The notes under the pieces: generated by a model
Databases searched by the model: none
What the model was told of the DNA's origin: nothing
Seen by the model: the letters and a program-made list of their open reading frames with translations, nothing else
IMG/VR virus record: IMGVR_UViG_3300022074_000051
Location: 1-55,034 of that record
From: a virus
Strand: one strand, 5' to 3'
Length of the DNA: 55,034 nt
Position numbers and translations under genes: made by a program
Shown: positions 24,486 through 32,514 of the stretch, piece by piece
How positions within the stretch are numbered: position 1 is the stretch's first letter
Layout: every line of letters starts with the position of its first letter

Positions 24486-25117
24486 TAGTCCCTCAAGATC
24501 TTACTAAATAGATTGTCAATTTGATTTTGCTTGTTCTCTCTTATCTTGACACTAAAAGCATCAGAGCCGAACGCTTGCTTTTTGCTATCTGGATATACAA
24601 ATGCATCTGGTGTTGACGGCTCAGAGACAATATCAAAACAAATAAGCTGAAAGTCCTCATTAACCGTGGACGTCCCATCTAAGCCTTCGTTAACCGAGCC
24701 AAGACCTCTAGACGATATACCGAGCTTGACACCGGCATTGATAAGGTCTTTTAAAATTCTACCTGATGGTGTGTCAAGAACTTTTATCTTACCCATGACG
24801 TCATCACCCTGCCACCAGCACTCAACGATAATATGAGAAACATTTTTAAGGTTTATGACTGAGTCATCCGGGTGGTCTAGTTCACCAGTCGCTCTACTGT
24901 CTTTGACAATCTTTTGATAGTTTGTGATTTCCTTTTCTAGAACTTTACGAGGATATACTCTTCCGTTACCGTTCTTCTTACCTGCTGTTTGAATACGACC
25001 AGTAAGATAAACGGCCCCTTCCTCAACAACTTCGCGCTTTTGTCTTTCGCTAAGCATATCGAGGCAGCGCCCATTAGGGCATAATTCAAAAAATTCTGTT
25101 AATAATTGTTTACTCAT
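24485..25117 (-). CDS. 21: Prohead core protease (gp21)
   Basis: 210 residues, close to T4 gp21 (212). The catalytic His lies in GELDHPDDS (H82) and the Ser in KLGISSRGLGSV (S135/S136), spaced as in the T4 gp21/herpes-like S78-U9 prohead protease family. NGNGRVYPRKVLEKEI is a further family hallmark. The enzyme cuts scaffold, capsid and internal proteins at L/I-x-E sites during head maturation. It carries its own early LLTE/F site, which could be used for self-cleavage. ATG 25117 has GGAG upstream. The nearby substrates gp22, gp23 and the tagged 25556 protein all show candidate sites. Confidence 0.92.
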   Translation of the reverse strand: MSKQLLTEFFELCPNGRCLDMLSERQKREVVEEGAVYLTGRIQTAGKKNGNGRVYPRKVLEKEITNYQKIVKDSRATGELDHPDDSVINLKNVSHIIVECWWQGDDVMGKIKVLDTPSGRILKDLINAGVKLGISSRGLGSVNEGLDGTSTVNEDFQLICFDIVSEPSTPDAFVYPDSKKQAFGSDAFSVKIRENKQNQIDNLFSKILRD

Positions 25118-25196
25118 TCATATCTCCATAGTTGCGGGCATCACCCGCTTGAGTCAGCTGCCTGAACAGCAACGACGAACTGGTTGTAGCATCCAT
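25110..25196 (-). CDS. Possible 28-residue ORF overlapping gp21 start
   Basis: The ORF starts MDATTSSSLLFRQLTQAG and ends NYGDMNE, with its stop overlapping the gp21 ATG by 8 bases, a typical coupling geometry. The frame is open for a further 13 codons upstream (TVQEGAHYDEE-type) without a start codon. The ATG has no close ribosome site. Real expression is uncertain. Confidence 0.3.
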   Translation of the reverse strand: MDATTSSSLLFRQLTQAGDARNYGDMNE

Positions 25197-25207
25197 TTCT
25201 TCATCAT
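25154..25207 (-). CDS. Possible 17-residue ORF with strong ribosome site
   Basis: ATG 25207 has AAGGAG 6 bases upstream and overlaps the stop of the 25204 gene (ATGA). It encodes MMKKWMLQPVRRCCSGS. It competes with the other frame at 25110-25196. At most one is likely to matter. Confidence 0.25.
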   Translation of the reverse strand: MMKKWMLQPVRRCCSGS

Positions 25208-25539
25208 AATGTGCTCCTTCTTGAACAGTTGCAGTTTACTTTTTGGCTTTGAGTCCTAAGCCCATCGTCATTTATTATCATGGATAAGATGTACGACGAA
25301 CCAGCGGAAACACAACCGCAAATAAATGCGTTTGCTAAATTATATTCAAATGTAAATAGTTCTGTAAATCCGTTTATAGAAAACAAAAATACTCCGACCC
25401 AGAAACCCATACAAAGCGGACAGTGAAAAAGCGTGTTCCATTTCTTTGTATAATCTTTTGGTGGACGAATATCTTCAAATATCTTGCCATACACAAGAAT
25501 AAAAGTCATGCCGTAACAGGCAAGGATAAAATTTAACAT
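25204..25539 (-). CDS. Small membrane protein with CPLC motif (DUF1360-like)
   Basis: 111 residues. The first hydrophobic segment is at residues 1-20 (LNFILACYGMTFILVYGKIF). A second follows the motif HCPLCMGFWVGVFLF, and a third near residues 70-88 (NAFICGCVSAGSSYIL). The CPxC-x-GFW pattern is that of a small integral membrane family found in bacteria and phages (DUF1360 from memory). Its function is unknown. The C-terminal tail NCNCSRRSTL is hydrophilic and Cys-rich. It lies between the GNAT-like gene and the protease. Confidence 0.65.
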   Translation of the reverse strand: MLNFILACYGMTFILVYGKIFEDIRPPKDYTKKWNTLFHCPLCMGFWVGVFLFSINGFTELFTFEYNLANAFICGCVSAGSSYILSMIINDDGLRTQSQKVNCNCSRRSTL

Positions 25540-25555
25540 TTAAACTCCGTTATGT

Positions 25556-26275
25556 TTATAGTCCCTGTTCTTTTGCTAGTTCATCAGAATACACATCCGA
25601 AAAGCGATTGGCACCTCTGTCAGATAGTTGTTTTTCTAGCCATTTCATATCTTTACCATTCTTTAAATATCTGATATTCAATAAGTGATTTCTTATTAGT
25701 TTTTTGTAAGTTTGCCCTTCAGCACTTGTGTTTTGTTTTTCAAACGAATGATCTGTTGCTAGTTTGTCTGGATCTCCATATAAGCCAACGTCACAATCAT
25801 CATCCGGATCAGGAGTGCTTTTATTGTAATCAAACTCTGAGTTGTTCTCGCCGGTCTCTCTTTTGGTATACTCGGCAGACGCTTCTATTTTGCTCCAAAC
25901 TTTATCTTTTGCTACATCAGTTGTTCCAGCAGAATGGTCCGATGTTACTCCGTATCCTTTATCCTTCGCTATAGCGAATAGTGAATCATATAATATTTTA
26001 GAAAAACCTTTTCCTCTTGCCTGATTCTCAGTATAAACTGCTTCTATTTCGTAAGTTTTTGGAATGCAAGGTTCATTTGTTTGGCCGTATGTCATGTACC
26101 CAACAATGTACATTCCATTATCCGTAATAGTTGGCATCATATGATATAATATCAATTCACCATTGTCTCCATTATCTTCATGAAAAAGAGACAGCTCTGC
26201 AAACTTTTCGGGTTGATAATCGTACAAAGGGCTTTCAGTTAAGAACCTTCGCCAGTTTTCCATTATAAGTTTCAT
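25556..26275 (-). CDS. GNAT-like acetyltransferase with capsid-targeting N-terminus
   Basis: 239 residues. Residues 77-110 (IEAVYTENQARGKGFSKILYD) carry the acetyl-CoA-binding motif A of GNAT enzymes (Q85-x-R-G-x-G90) after a beta strand and before a helix. The N-terminus MKLIMENWRRFLTE/S has the length and L-x-E/S end of T4 capsid-targeting sequences (such as MKTYQEFIAE/A of the internal proteins). The same nine residues begin the unrelated CDS at 38084. The gene lies two genes before the prohead protease. Inference: an enzyme packaged in the head, trimmed by gp21 and injected to acetylate a host target. The C-terminal 90 residues are acidic then helical and unrecognised. It could instead be a cytoplasmic enzyme. 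Confidence 0.72.
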   Translation of the reverse strand: MKLIMENWRRFLTESPLYDYQPEKFAELSLFHEDNGDNGELILYHMMPTITDNGMYIVGYMTYGQTNEPCIPKTYEIEAVYTENQARGKGFSKILYDSLFAIAKDKGYGVTSDHSAGTTDVAKDKVWSKIEASAEYTKRETGENNSEFDYNKSTPDPDDDCDVGLYGDPDKLATDHSFEKQNTSAEGQTYKKLIRNHLLNIRYLKNGKDMKWLEKQLSDRGANRFSDVYSDELAKEQGL

Positions 26276-26877
26276 TAGTAAGTGTACCTTCCGTATAAAT
26301 ATGGAGCAAAGAGATTGTGCTGTACGATAGAACCTTTCTCTTCCTCGTGAGGAACTTCTCCAAGTTCCGTTGAGTGGTCGGCATCAGGCTCCAGTAGTGC
26401 ATCTTCCATTTGTTCATCATGGCCCTTTGTTGCTTCTATATATGGGGCTTCTGAGCCTATCCATTCGGATATTTGATATAGAGCAGAACTAACAGAGTCT
26501 CTTTCTTTAGACTCATGTATCTTACCCTCTAGTGAGCCATATACATTACCGCCTTGTATCGAATCATACTCAATGATCCCTACCCGACGTAAGTACTCCA
26601 TCAGCCGAGACTCAGCCCCGTAGGCAACTTCGGAAACCAAGTCTTTTGCAAAAGCAACAACTTTTTTCTTTTCTCGCATAACAATGATATCAATATCCTT
26701 GTGATCAAATATCATCAAGTCTCCGTTCAAAGCCTTGCGCATATTCAGAGCAAAATTAAGAGTCTGTTTGTTGGAATTTACAATCTCAACATTTATAGTT
26801 GGCTTAACTTCAACCTCAATATTTTTATCAACGTCGACACTGATAGTCTCTTCCGGCTGTACAATTTTAACTTTCAT
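26275..26877 (-). CDS. Unrecognised protein of portal-protease cluster
   Basis: 200 residues. A beta-rich N-terminal part (EETISVDVDKNIEVEVKPTI, NVEIVNSN) is followed by a mixed region with LMIFDHKDIDIIVMREKKKVV and an acidic C-terminal third (EQMEDALLEPDADHSTELGE) ending YLYGRYTY. I know no family for it. The genes on each side overlap by 1 and 11 bases, so it belongs to the head operon. In T4 the equivalent place holds small prohead core genes (67, 68). No sequence similarity to those is visible to me. Confidence 0.7.
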   Translation of the reverse strand: MKVKIVQPEETISVDVDKNIEVEVKPTINVEIVNSNKQTLNFALNMRKALNGDLMIFDHKDIDIIVMREKKKVVAFAKDLVSEVAYGAESRLMEYLRRVGIIEYDSIQGGNVYGSLEGKIHESKERDSVSSALYQISEWIGSEAPYIEATKGHDEQMEDALLEPDADHSTELGEVPHEEEKGSIVQHNLFAPYLYGRYTY

Positions 26878-27673
26878 TTTTACTTATCTCCGCAACCAGG
26901 TCTTGAATATAAAATACGTCCTCAACCATTTTCTTATCGATTGGTTTTGTCGAAAAACTTTCCAACTTCTCTCCAACCATGGCAAGCTTGTCTTTATAAC
27001 TAGTCTCGGATAACAGAGTGACTTGCTTCTTTAATCTACCAAGCTCCTCATTCATAAATGACTTAAGCCCCAAACCGTTGTCGGAGAAAGACGTAATATA
27101 GTTAGATAGCAGTTCTCTTTGTTCTGTTTGTAGAGTTCTCTTGTATGTTTCATTAAACTTATTGACAAACGTTTTATATTCTAAGGAGTCTAAAGGTTTC
27201 ATCGCTTCCTCATTCTTTGGCCGAGAATGCGAAATAACGAGGTCTTTTACCCTATCCTCTATGAGCAGCCTAGTCTTTGGTTTAAGGCCGCTAGAATGGA
27301 AATACTGGCCAACTGTGGCTATGTTTTTATAGTTAGGTACAAAGTTTGCAAATGCGTGTGGAACATGCACATTAAATTCTTTGATAAGAATGGTTTGAGC
27401 ATTAAATATTTTTTTTCTGTCTAACTCATCCCAGTCCTTTTTGACCTCTGTGATGAACCGTTTTCCAAAACTCTCAGCAAGATCTTTTGTTTCAAGCAGT
27501 TGTTTGTACATCTGTAGATCTTCGTACAACGGGGTGCCCTTTGAGAAGTTTCTTTTAAGCATATTAACTACTGTTTCTTTTGTCTGCTCATCTTTACGTA
27601 CGATAGCTTTTGTTGTTTCTTTGATAAGACATTCATAAAGAAAAGCGGTATTTCTTTTCTTATTGTGTTTCAT
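26867..27673 (-). CDS. Unrecognised helical protein next to portal
   Basis: 268 residues, Lys/Glu-rich and mostly helical, with no membrane segment. The opening KKRNTAFLYECLIKETTKAI and later RFITEVKKDW and TYKRTLQTEQRELLSNYI suggest a soluble coiled or bundled structure. It overlaps the portal gene end by 14 bases. A prohead core or portal-associated assembly role is plausible from position alone. Alternative roles cannot be excluded. Confidence 0.7.
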   Translation of the reverse strand: MKHNKKRNTAFLYECLIKETTKAIVRKDEQTKETVVNMLKRNFSKGTPLYEDLQMYKQLLETKDLAESFGKRFITEVKKDWDELDRKKIFNAQTILIKEFNVHVPHAFANFVPNYKNIATVGQYFHSSGLKPKTRLLIEDRVKDLVISHSRPKNEEAMKPLDSLEYKTFVNKFNETYKRTLQTEQRELLSNYITSFSDNGLGLKSFMNEELGRLKKQVTLLSETSYKDKLAMVGEKLESFSTKPIDKKMVEDVFYIQDLVAEISKNES

Positions 27674-29567
27674 GTTTTTTCTCCTTTAAATATAGACCTT
27701 CCAACAGGTCTTCAACTTCTTTTGATATTGAAAACAATCTTTCTTCATCGTGTTCGATATTTTCTTTTCGCTTATACAGGTTTGACATGCCACCGTAGCC
27801 CATAGCCCCATGGTGTGTTGTCCTAGGTGTTCCTTGTTCCGGCGTACTCCAGTTTGTAAACTGCTTATTGAGAGCGCCCTTGTTGGTTATATATGGTGGC
27901 CTAATAACCTCATCATCTCTCTTGGCGGGTGGAGGCTCGGCGAGAAGATCAGAATCACCCCCTTTGTCACCCCCGGTTTCCCCAGTGGGTGTCTCGCCGG
28001 CTCCAGTATCGCCAGGAGGGGTGTCGGCTTGTTCGGCATCAGATGTGCCACCAAGCGCACTCATCCCACCAGCGACTCCTCCGTCTCCGCCTGCTCCCTC
28101 AGCGGCTTCACCGCCAGCAGATGCAGCATCAAGTTTCGCAGCGTACTTTTTATCAAAGAACATTTCTCTTTGATTACGTAAGAACTCGTCTTCAGACATT
28201 CCGAGCAAGTTTTCTGCAATCCAGCGCTTTGAAAAGTAACCTTCTGTGGCTGATCCTGCAATGTCAAATTTTTGCTTCCAATGCTCAAGCTCCTGAAGTT
28301 CTGCTATTTTAGAAGGGTTGTTAAGTTGTAATTTGAAAGAAAGAAGATCATCCTCTCTATATCCTAAAGTATACAAGTGTATTATACCTATTTTTTCAAG
28401 CTCTGAGGTCATAATTCTTTGCAAGCGTTGAATGGTTCTAGCGAAACGAATATCTTTTTGAGCCAAAGTTGTCTTGTCTTCCGTGGCGCCCTCTCCCATT
28501 GAAAGGTATGATTGTGGGACTTTTAGTGCTGAAAAGAGCTTATCTCTAAGGTATTTAACATCGTCAATACCACCATTATAGGTAGCACCTGGTAGACTGG
28601 ATATATCGGTAGTACTTTGCCCGCCACGAATAGGAATGTAATAGTCTTCCTCAACAGACAAAGGATTGTATCTCAAATCAACTTGCCCTGTTTTGGGATT
28701 GGTAACTTGGTGACGTTTCATTTGCGTCATTACTTTTTGCATATATTGTTCGACTTCTTGTGGCGGAATACCGCCAACATCAATTTTAAACACACGACGC
28801 TCAGGAGCACGAACAATACGATAAGCCATCATAGCATCTTCAAGCAATATAAGCTGTCTGTGTATTCTTCTGGCTGGTTCCAAGATAGATGTTCCATAGG
28901 GAGCATGTTTGTCATTACCCAACACTCTAAAGTGTGCAACCTGCCAATTCTCTAGCGTGAGAGCGGCAGTGTTCCATTGGTACTGTACGTAATTTGGATT
29001 GGTCTCATCTTCGCCTTCTAATCTTTCTATCTCTTGGGGAGGTAAACCAATTGCTGCTCTGATGCCGAGATGCTCATCGATATCTAGGTAAAGAAAGAAG
29101 TCTCCGTACTTACACATTGTTCTGCAATATCCGAACAGGTTTTGTTCAATATTTAGCACATTGTGATACAGGTTCTTAAGAATGTGTTTTATTTCTTCGT
29201 TTGCACATTTTATCCTAAGCATTGGACGGATATCAGTGTGAGTTGTCATCTCATCAGCGTAGATGTCTAGAGACGAAGCAATCTCTGGTACGTACTCCAT
29301 TTCGTCAAAATCAACATATCGCTCAGCACGGTTCCTGTTGGATATCATACTCAGTGTCAAATTGTTAATTGGGTTATATTCCCATTTTTTAAACTGTTTG
29401 CCAGACGCTGACTTGAATCTGGATGCGTACATGTCTAAATGCCTACGACGCAATTGTCGTCCTGTCTGTGTTTTTCTTTGAGTTATCGGTCCAGAAAACA
29501 ATCTAGTCAACGCTTTAAACAAATCCGACTGCGGATTGTAGGGCGATTTTTTATTTCTATTTGCCAT
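27660..29567 (-). CDS. 20: Portal vertex protein (gp20)
   Basis: 635 residues. RAERYVDFDEMEYVPEIASSLDIYADEMTT and YGDFFLYLDIDEHLGI match T4-like portal signatures, as do RAPERRVFKIDVGGIPPQEVEQYM and LPGATYNGGIDDVKYLRDKLF. T4 gp20 has 524 residues. The extra length is a disordered Gly/Ala/Asp/Pro-rich segment (about residues 490-560) before a short basic-acidic tail. The dodecamer forms the DNA entry vertex and docks the terminase. It follows the terminase gene, and a strong sigma70-type promoter and a late-type motif lie in the 61-base gap. Confidence 0.93.
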   Translation of the reverse strand: MANRNKKSPYNPQSDLFKALTRLFSGPITQRKTQTGRQLRRRHLDMYASRFKSASGKQFKKWEYNPINNLTLSMISNRNRAERYVDFDEMEYVPEIASSLDIYADEMTTHTDIRPMLRIKCANEEIKHILKNLYHNVLNIEQNLFGYCRTMCKYGDFFLYLDIDEHLGIRAAIGLPPQEIERLEGEDETNPNYVQYQWNTAALTLENWQVAHFRVLGNDKHAPYGTSILEPARRIHRQLILLEDAMMAYRIVRAPERRVFKIDVGGIPPQEVEQYMQKVMTQMKRHQVTNPKTGQVDLRYNPLSVEEDYYIPIRGGQSTTDISSLPGATYNGGIDDVKYLRDKLFSALKVPQSYLSMGEGATEDKTTLAQKDIRFARTIQRLQRIMTSELEKIGIIHLYTLGYREDDLLSFKLQLNNPSKIAELQELEHWKQKFDIAGSATEGYFSKRWIAENLLGMSEDEFLRNQREMFFDKKYAAKLDAASAGGEAAEGAGGDGGVAGGMSALGGTSDAEQADTPPGDTGAGETPTGETGGDKGGDSDLLAEPPPAKRDDEVIRPPYITNKGALNKQFTNWSTPEQGTPRTTHHGAMGYGGMSNLYKRKENIEHDEERLFSISKEVEDLLEGLYLKEKKHETQ

Positions 29568-29586
29568 GTTAAAACCTTATTTGTTA

Positions 29587-29595
29587 GTAAATAGT
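29587..29595 (-). promoter_or_regulatory. Putative late promoter motif (ACTATTTAC) before portal
   Basis: The coding strand reads AAACTATTTACTAAC, 20-28 bases before ATG 29567. It lies directly after the -10 box of the sigma70-type promoter. Confidence 0.45.
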
Positions 29596-29598
29596 TTA

Positions 29599-29627
29599 AT
29601 TGTACCATAAAGTAAATGGTTTGTCAA
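29599..29627 (-). promoter_or_regulatory. Sigma70-type promoter, extended -10, before portal gene
   Basis: The coding strand has TTGACA (29627-29622), a 17-base spacer ending TGG, then TACAAT (29604-29599). It is placed between the terminase stop and the portal start. The expected start site is near 29592. Confidence 0.75.
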
Positions 29628-29628
29628 G

Positions 29629-31212
29629 TCATCCTTTGAAAATCCAAACAAATTCTTTTGCTTGACTGATTTCTTCTTTGTACTTGTTTTCAAACTTTGT
29701 GTCATGGCTCTTCATACCTGGAATGGTTGTACTTAGAGTTTTGTTTGTTGAGTACATTGCATTGACCATCGCTTTTTGATATTCCATTTCTTTTTTCGAT
29801 ACCTCTAGGGAAGTGTCTCTAACCCAACAGGCGATTGCCATAGACATTATTAAATCATCATGATAGCTTCTCATAGCCTGTGGTTTTCCATTGTTCCAAA
29901 TAAATGTTTTAACTTCGTGAAATAGACGTGAAGATCTTGGCTTGATAAGTTTATTCCTGATATATTCTTCTAGCTTTGCTACAATGAGCGGCCTCGTTTT
30001 ACTAGACGTGGTGAAGCCCATTACCGCTCTATCGTTATATTCTCCTTGCAGTGCGTCAATATATTCATGAGTCGACTTGATAGAATAATATATCTTAGGG
30101 TATTCAAGGTCTCTTAGTTTCTCTAAAACAGATATACCGATACCAACGTTCTCAACAACAAGCAGACAGTTTCCATACTCCTTACCAGCATCATTGAGTA
30201 TATGAGAGTAATGATCTAGCGTTGGTTTTCCCTGGTACTCTGCTACAACCTCCATCGTATCAGTACGCAACACATGAAAGACCGAAGAGTCGGCGCCATC
30301 ACCTCTTGCAACATCAGCAACCAAAAGATAAGGCACACCCTCTTGATATCTCTCCCATATCCAAAGATTTCTATCAAAGCCGGTCTTGTATTCTGGTTCA
30401 CATATCTGTTCATGTATCCAAGCTATATCGTCAGGGTGTATGACAGTTTCGCCTGATGTATTAAAATTACACTCAAGCTCTTGTGCTATTTGTCTCCGAG
30501 ACATGTTTTTAGTCTCTTTCTCAAACCAAGATTGATCGCGCTCCGGGTGCACATCCCATGGAAGCGAGATAGGGTGAAACTCGTTGTCACCAGCCTCAGA
30601 ATCAACATAAGTTCTGTGGAACCAGTTACCAACACCCATAGGAGTTGATAGGGCAATGCAGCGACCACCTGTTGATAGAGTTGGGTAAAGACCTGCCCAG
30701 AGTTCTTCAAGTCCTTCGACGTGAGCAGCCTCGTCAATAATAAGAAGAGACAGTGCCTCTGAACGACCAGCATCGGCTGAGGTTCCGACGGCTTTTATCG
30801 TTGAGCCATTAGATAACTCAAACGAGTTTCTGTTGTCGATTGTAATCTTGGCCACCTTCATCCATGGTGGTAGATTCTTCATAACGCTTTTGACTTTCTT
30901 GACAAGGTTTGCGGCTGTTGTAAACTTGGTTGCCATTACAAGAATGTTCTTTTCTTTGTGAAACAACATAAACCAAACAGCATAAGCAGCCGAGATCGTT
31001 GAGATCCCAAGCTGTCTTGCTTTGAGAATGACATTGAAACGATAATCGTTAAAGTCTCTTAATAAGTCATCTTGATAAGGATAAGTATTAAAAGGAATAA
31101 GACCGCGAAGTGGGTGAGAGATCCGGCAATAGTTGTTAATAAAATATACCGGATCTTTTCCCGACTTTACGATCTCTTTTACAATCTCTTGTTTTGTTAA
31201 CTTAAGAGTCAT
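29629..31212 (-). CDS. 17: Terminase large subunit (gp17)
   Basis: 527 residues (T4 gp17 has 610). Walker A-type LKARQLGIST is at residues 63-72, and Walker B LSLLIIDEAAHV has D160 and E161. The nuclease domain shows VADVARGDGADSS near residue 300, LLVVENVG near 350 and YHDDLIMSMAIA near 440, the acidic triad of the RNase H-like fold. The enzyme cuts concatemers and pumps DNA through the portal. No clear small terminase (gp16) is visible next to it. The 31222 and 31593 proteins are positional candidates only. Confidence 0.95.
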   Translation of the reverse strand: MTLKLTKQEIVKEIVKSGKDPVYFINNYCRISHPLRGLIPFNTYPYQDDLLRDFNDYRFNVILKARQLGISTISAAYAVWFMLFHKEKNILVMATKFTTAANLVKKVKSVMKNLPPWMKVAKITIDNRNSFELSNGSTIKAVGTSADAGRSEALSLLIIDEAAHVEGLEELWAGLYPTLSTGGRCIALSTPMGVGNWFHRTYVDSEAGDNEFHPISLPWDVHPERDQSWFEKETKNMSRRQIAQELECNFNTSGETVIHPDDIAWIHEQICEPEYKTGFDRNLWIWERYQEGVPYLLVADVARGDGADSSVFHVLRTDTMEVVAEYQGKPTLDHYSHILNDAGKEYGNCLLVVENVGIGISVLEKLRDLEYPKIYYSIKSTHEYIDALQGEYNDRAVMGFTTSSKTRPLIVAKLEEYIRNKLIKPRSSRLFHEVKTFIWNNGKPQAMRSYHDDLIMSMAIACWVRDTSLEVSKKEMEYQKAMVNAMYSTNKTLSTTIPGMKSHDTKFENKYKEEISQAKEFVWIFKG

Positions 31213-31221
31213 ACTCTCCTA

Positions 31222-31596
31222 TTAGGACTTGCTATCAAATCCATACGATGAAAACTCTTCACCAGCTCGACCTCTAAGTTCCGGTGATCTCATACTAGCA
31301 GACATTCTGCTGGCGAGTTCATCATCAAAAATATCTATTGTTGGCCCTGATGGGTCCATGTACACTCTGGCCATTAATTGACCAGTTGTTTCATCTATAT
31401 AGTCTACTACTTTTTGGCCTTGCATCTCGCGCTCTTCTTCTCTGGTATTTTTTTCCATTTCTGATGTTGCTATGTTGTATGCTTGGTTTTCTAAATTATC
31501 CAATGTCAGTAAAGGTCGCGGACCAGACTCTTCGCTCATTACGGCTTCGAGTTCTTCTTTAATAATTTGTCTTAGTTGTTCTTTCGTGATTCTCAT
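31222..31596 (-). CDS. Unknown small acidic protein before terminase
   Basis: 124 residues, beginning with an amphipathic helix (RITKEQLRQIIKEELEAVMS), a start seen in several marine phage proteins from memory. The rest is acidic (NTREEEREMQGQKVVDYIDE) and ends in a Ser-rich tail SSYGFDSKS. It overlaps the 31593 gene by four bases (ATGA) and precedes terminase by 9 bases. A small terminase is possible by position, but no helix-turn-helix is evident to me. Confidence 0.65.
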   Translation of the reverse strand: MRITKEQLRQIIKEELEAVMSEESGPRPLLTLDNLENQAYNIATSEMEKNTREEEREMQGQKVVDYIDETTGQLMARVYMDPSGPTIDIFDDELASRMSASMRSPELRGRAGEEFSSYGFDSKS

Positions 31597-32147
31597 TTTT
31601 GATTATCTCCTTTCTTACGAGTATCATTGCTTGGCCTCTTGTCAGAAAACTGAGAAAGGAACTTTCTAGTGATATCACGAGTGTGATCAACTGAAGGCTC
31701 AAGAATAGGTAAAGATTCAATACCGGAAACTTTATAGTGTTGGTACGCTTGTACAAACGAACGAACCCGTGAGGTTGACTGTACTAGTATTTGTGGTTCG
31801 CCTTTTGCTTTAAGAGTGACCGAGTTTCCGGTAACAGCCCGATACTCTTTTTGTAAAAACTTTTTTACTTCGTTGAGTCGTCTAGATATCTCATTTTCGA
31901 AGTCATTTGCATATACCTCACGAAGAGCGATATCGGACTGGTAATTAATAATCATTGAGTCGCCGTAGAATTTAATAGAGAAGCCATCCATAACTCTTGT
32001 GTCCATCAGCGGACAACCTTGTTCTCTTTGGAGACCGACTTGTTTTGTTTGTCCATCAAGCGTATAACGTTCATCATGCGCACCATCATAGGCATTTGCT
32101 GCTGCCTGTGCGAGTCCTTGAATTATCTCTAGTGTTTTACTGCTCAT
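31593..32147 (-). CDS. Unknown protein of the packaging cluster
   Basis: 184 residues, alpha/beta. MDGFSIKFYGDSMIINYQSDI and DFENEISRRLNEVKKFLQKEYRAVTG are the most structured parts, followed by VTLKAKGEPQILVQSTSRVRSFVQAYQHY. The C-terminal 30 residues are Ser/Lys/Asp-rich and probably disordered. No family is recognised. It overlaps the previous stop by 11 bases. Context suggests a conserved late or assembly function. Confidence 0.65.
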   Translation of the reverse strand: MSSKTLEIIQGLAQAAANAYDGAHDERYTLDGQTKQVGLQREQGCPLMDTRVMDGFSIKFYGDSMIINYQSDIALREVYANDFENEISRRLNEVKKFLQKEYRAVTGNSVTLKAKGEPQILVQSTSRVRSFVQAYQHYKVSGIESLPILEPSVDHTRDITRKFLSQFSDKRPSNDTRKKGDNQK

Positions 32148-32514
32148 TTGGTCTCCATCCTTTTAGCCATCTTTCCTCACGTCCCTCAACCCATTGAATG
32201 TAACACTTTTCACAACATTTAAACTTTGACATATAAACATCATCATTAGACTTAAATGAGTATGTATTGCAAACCGGGCAAGAACGCTTGGTTTCTTTCA
32301 TAAGTAGTTTATTTGATATAAAAACTCCATTTAGTTCAACGTGTTCTTGTTCGCAAACACCAGAACCGCTGTATAGATCTTTGAGCTGCTTGACGTAATC
32401 TCGCTCTTTGTCATCGGTCCAGCTGCTTCTTGGGTGCTTTACGGTGTCTTCTCCATACTTTTTTACTATCGCTTGTTCAACCTTGACAGCATAATTAGGA
32501 TCTTTACTTTTCAT
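32137..32514 (-). CDS. Zinc-ribbon protein, start corrected
   Basis: 125 residues from ATG 32514 (MKSKDPNYAVKVEQAIVKKY), which has GGAGG 5 bases upstream and overlaps the preceding stop by 11 bases. The frame continues upstream to 32670, but that part is only the shadow of the neighbouring gene. CPVC and CCEKC, 22 residues apart, make a zinc ribbon, followed by YIQWVEGREERWLKGWRP. A second Cys (GVCEQEH) lies before the ribbon. The function is unknown. It pairs with another Cys-rich gene upstream. Confidence 0.75.
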   Translation of the reverse strand: MKSKDPNYAVKVEQAIVKKYGEDTVKHPRSSWTDDKERDYVKQLKDLYSGSGVCEQEHVELNGVFISNKLLMKETKRSCPVCNTYSFKSNDDVYMSKFKCCEKCYIQWVEGREERWLKGWRPNEQ

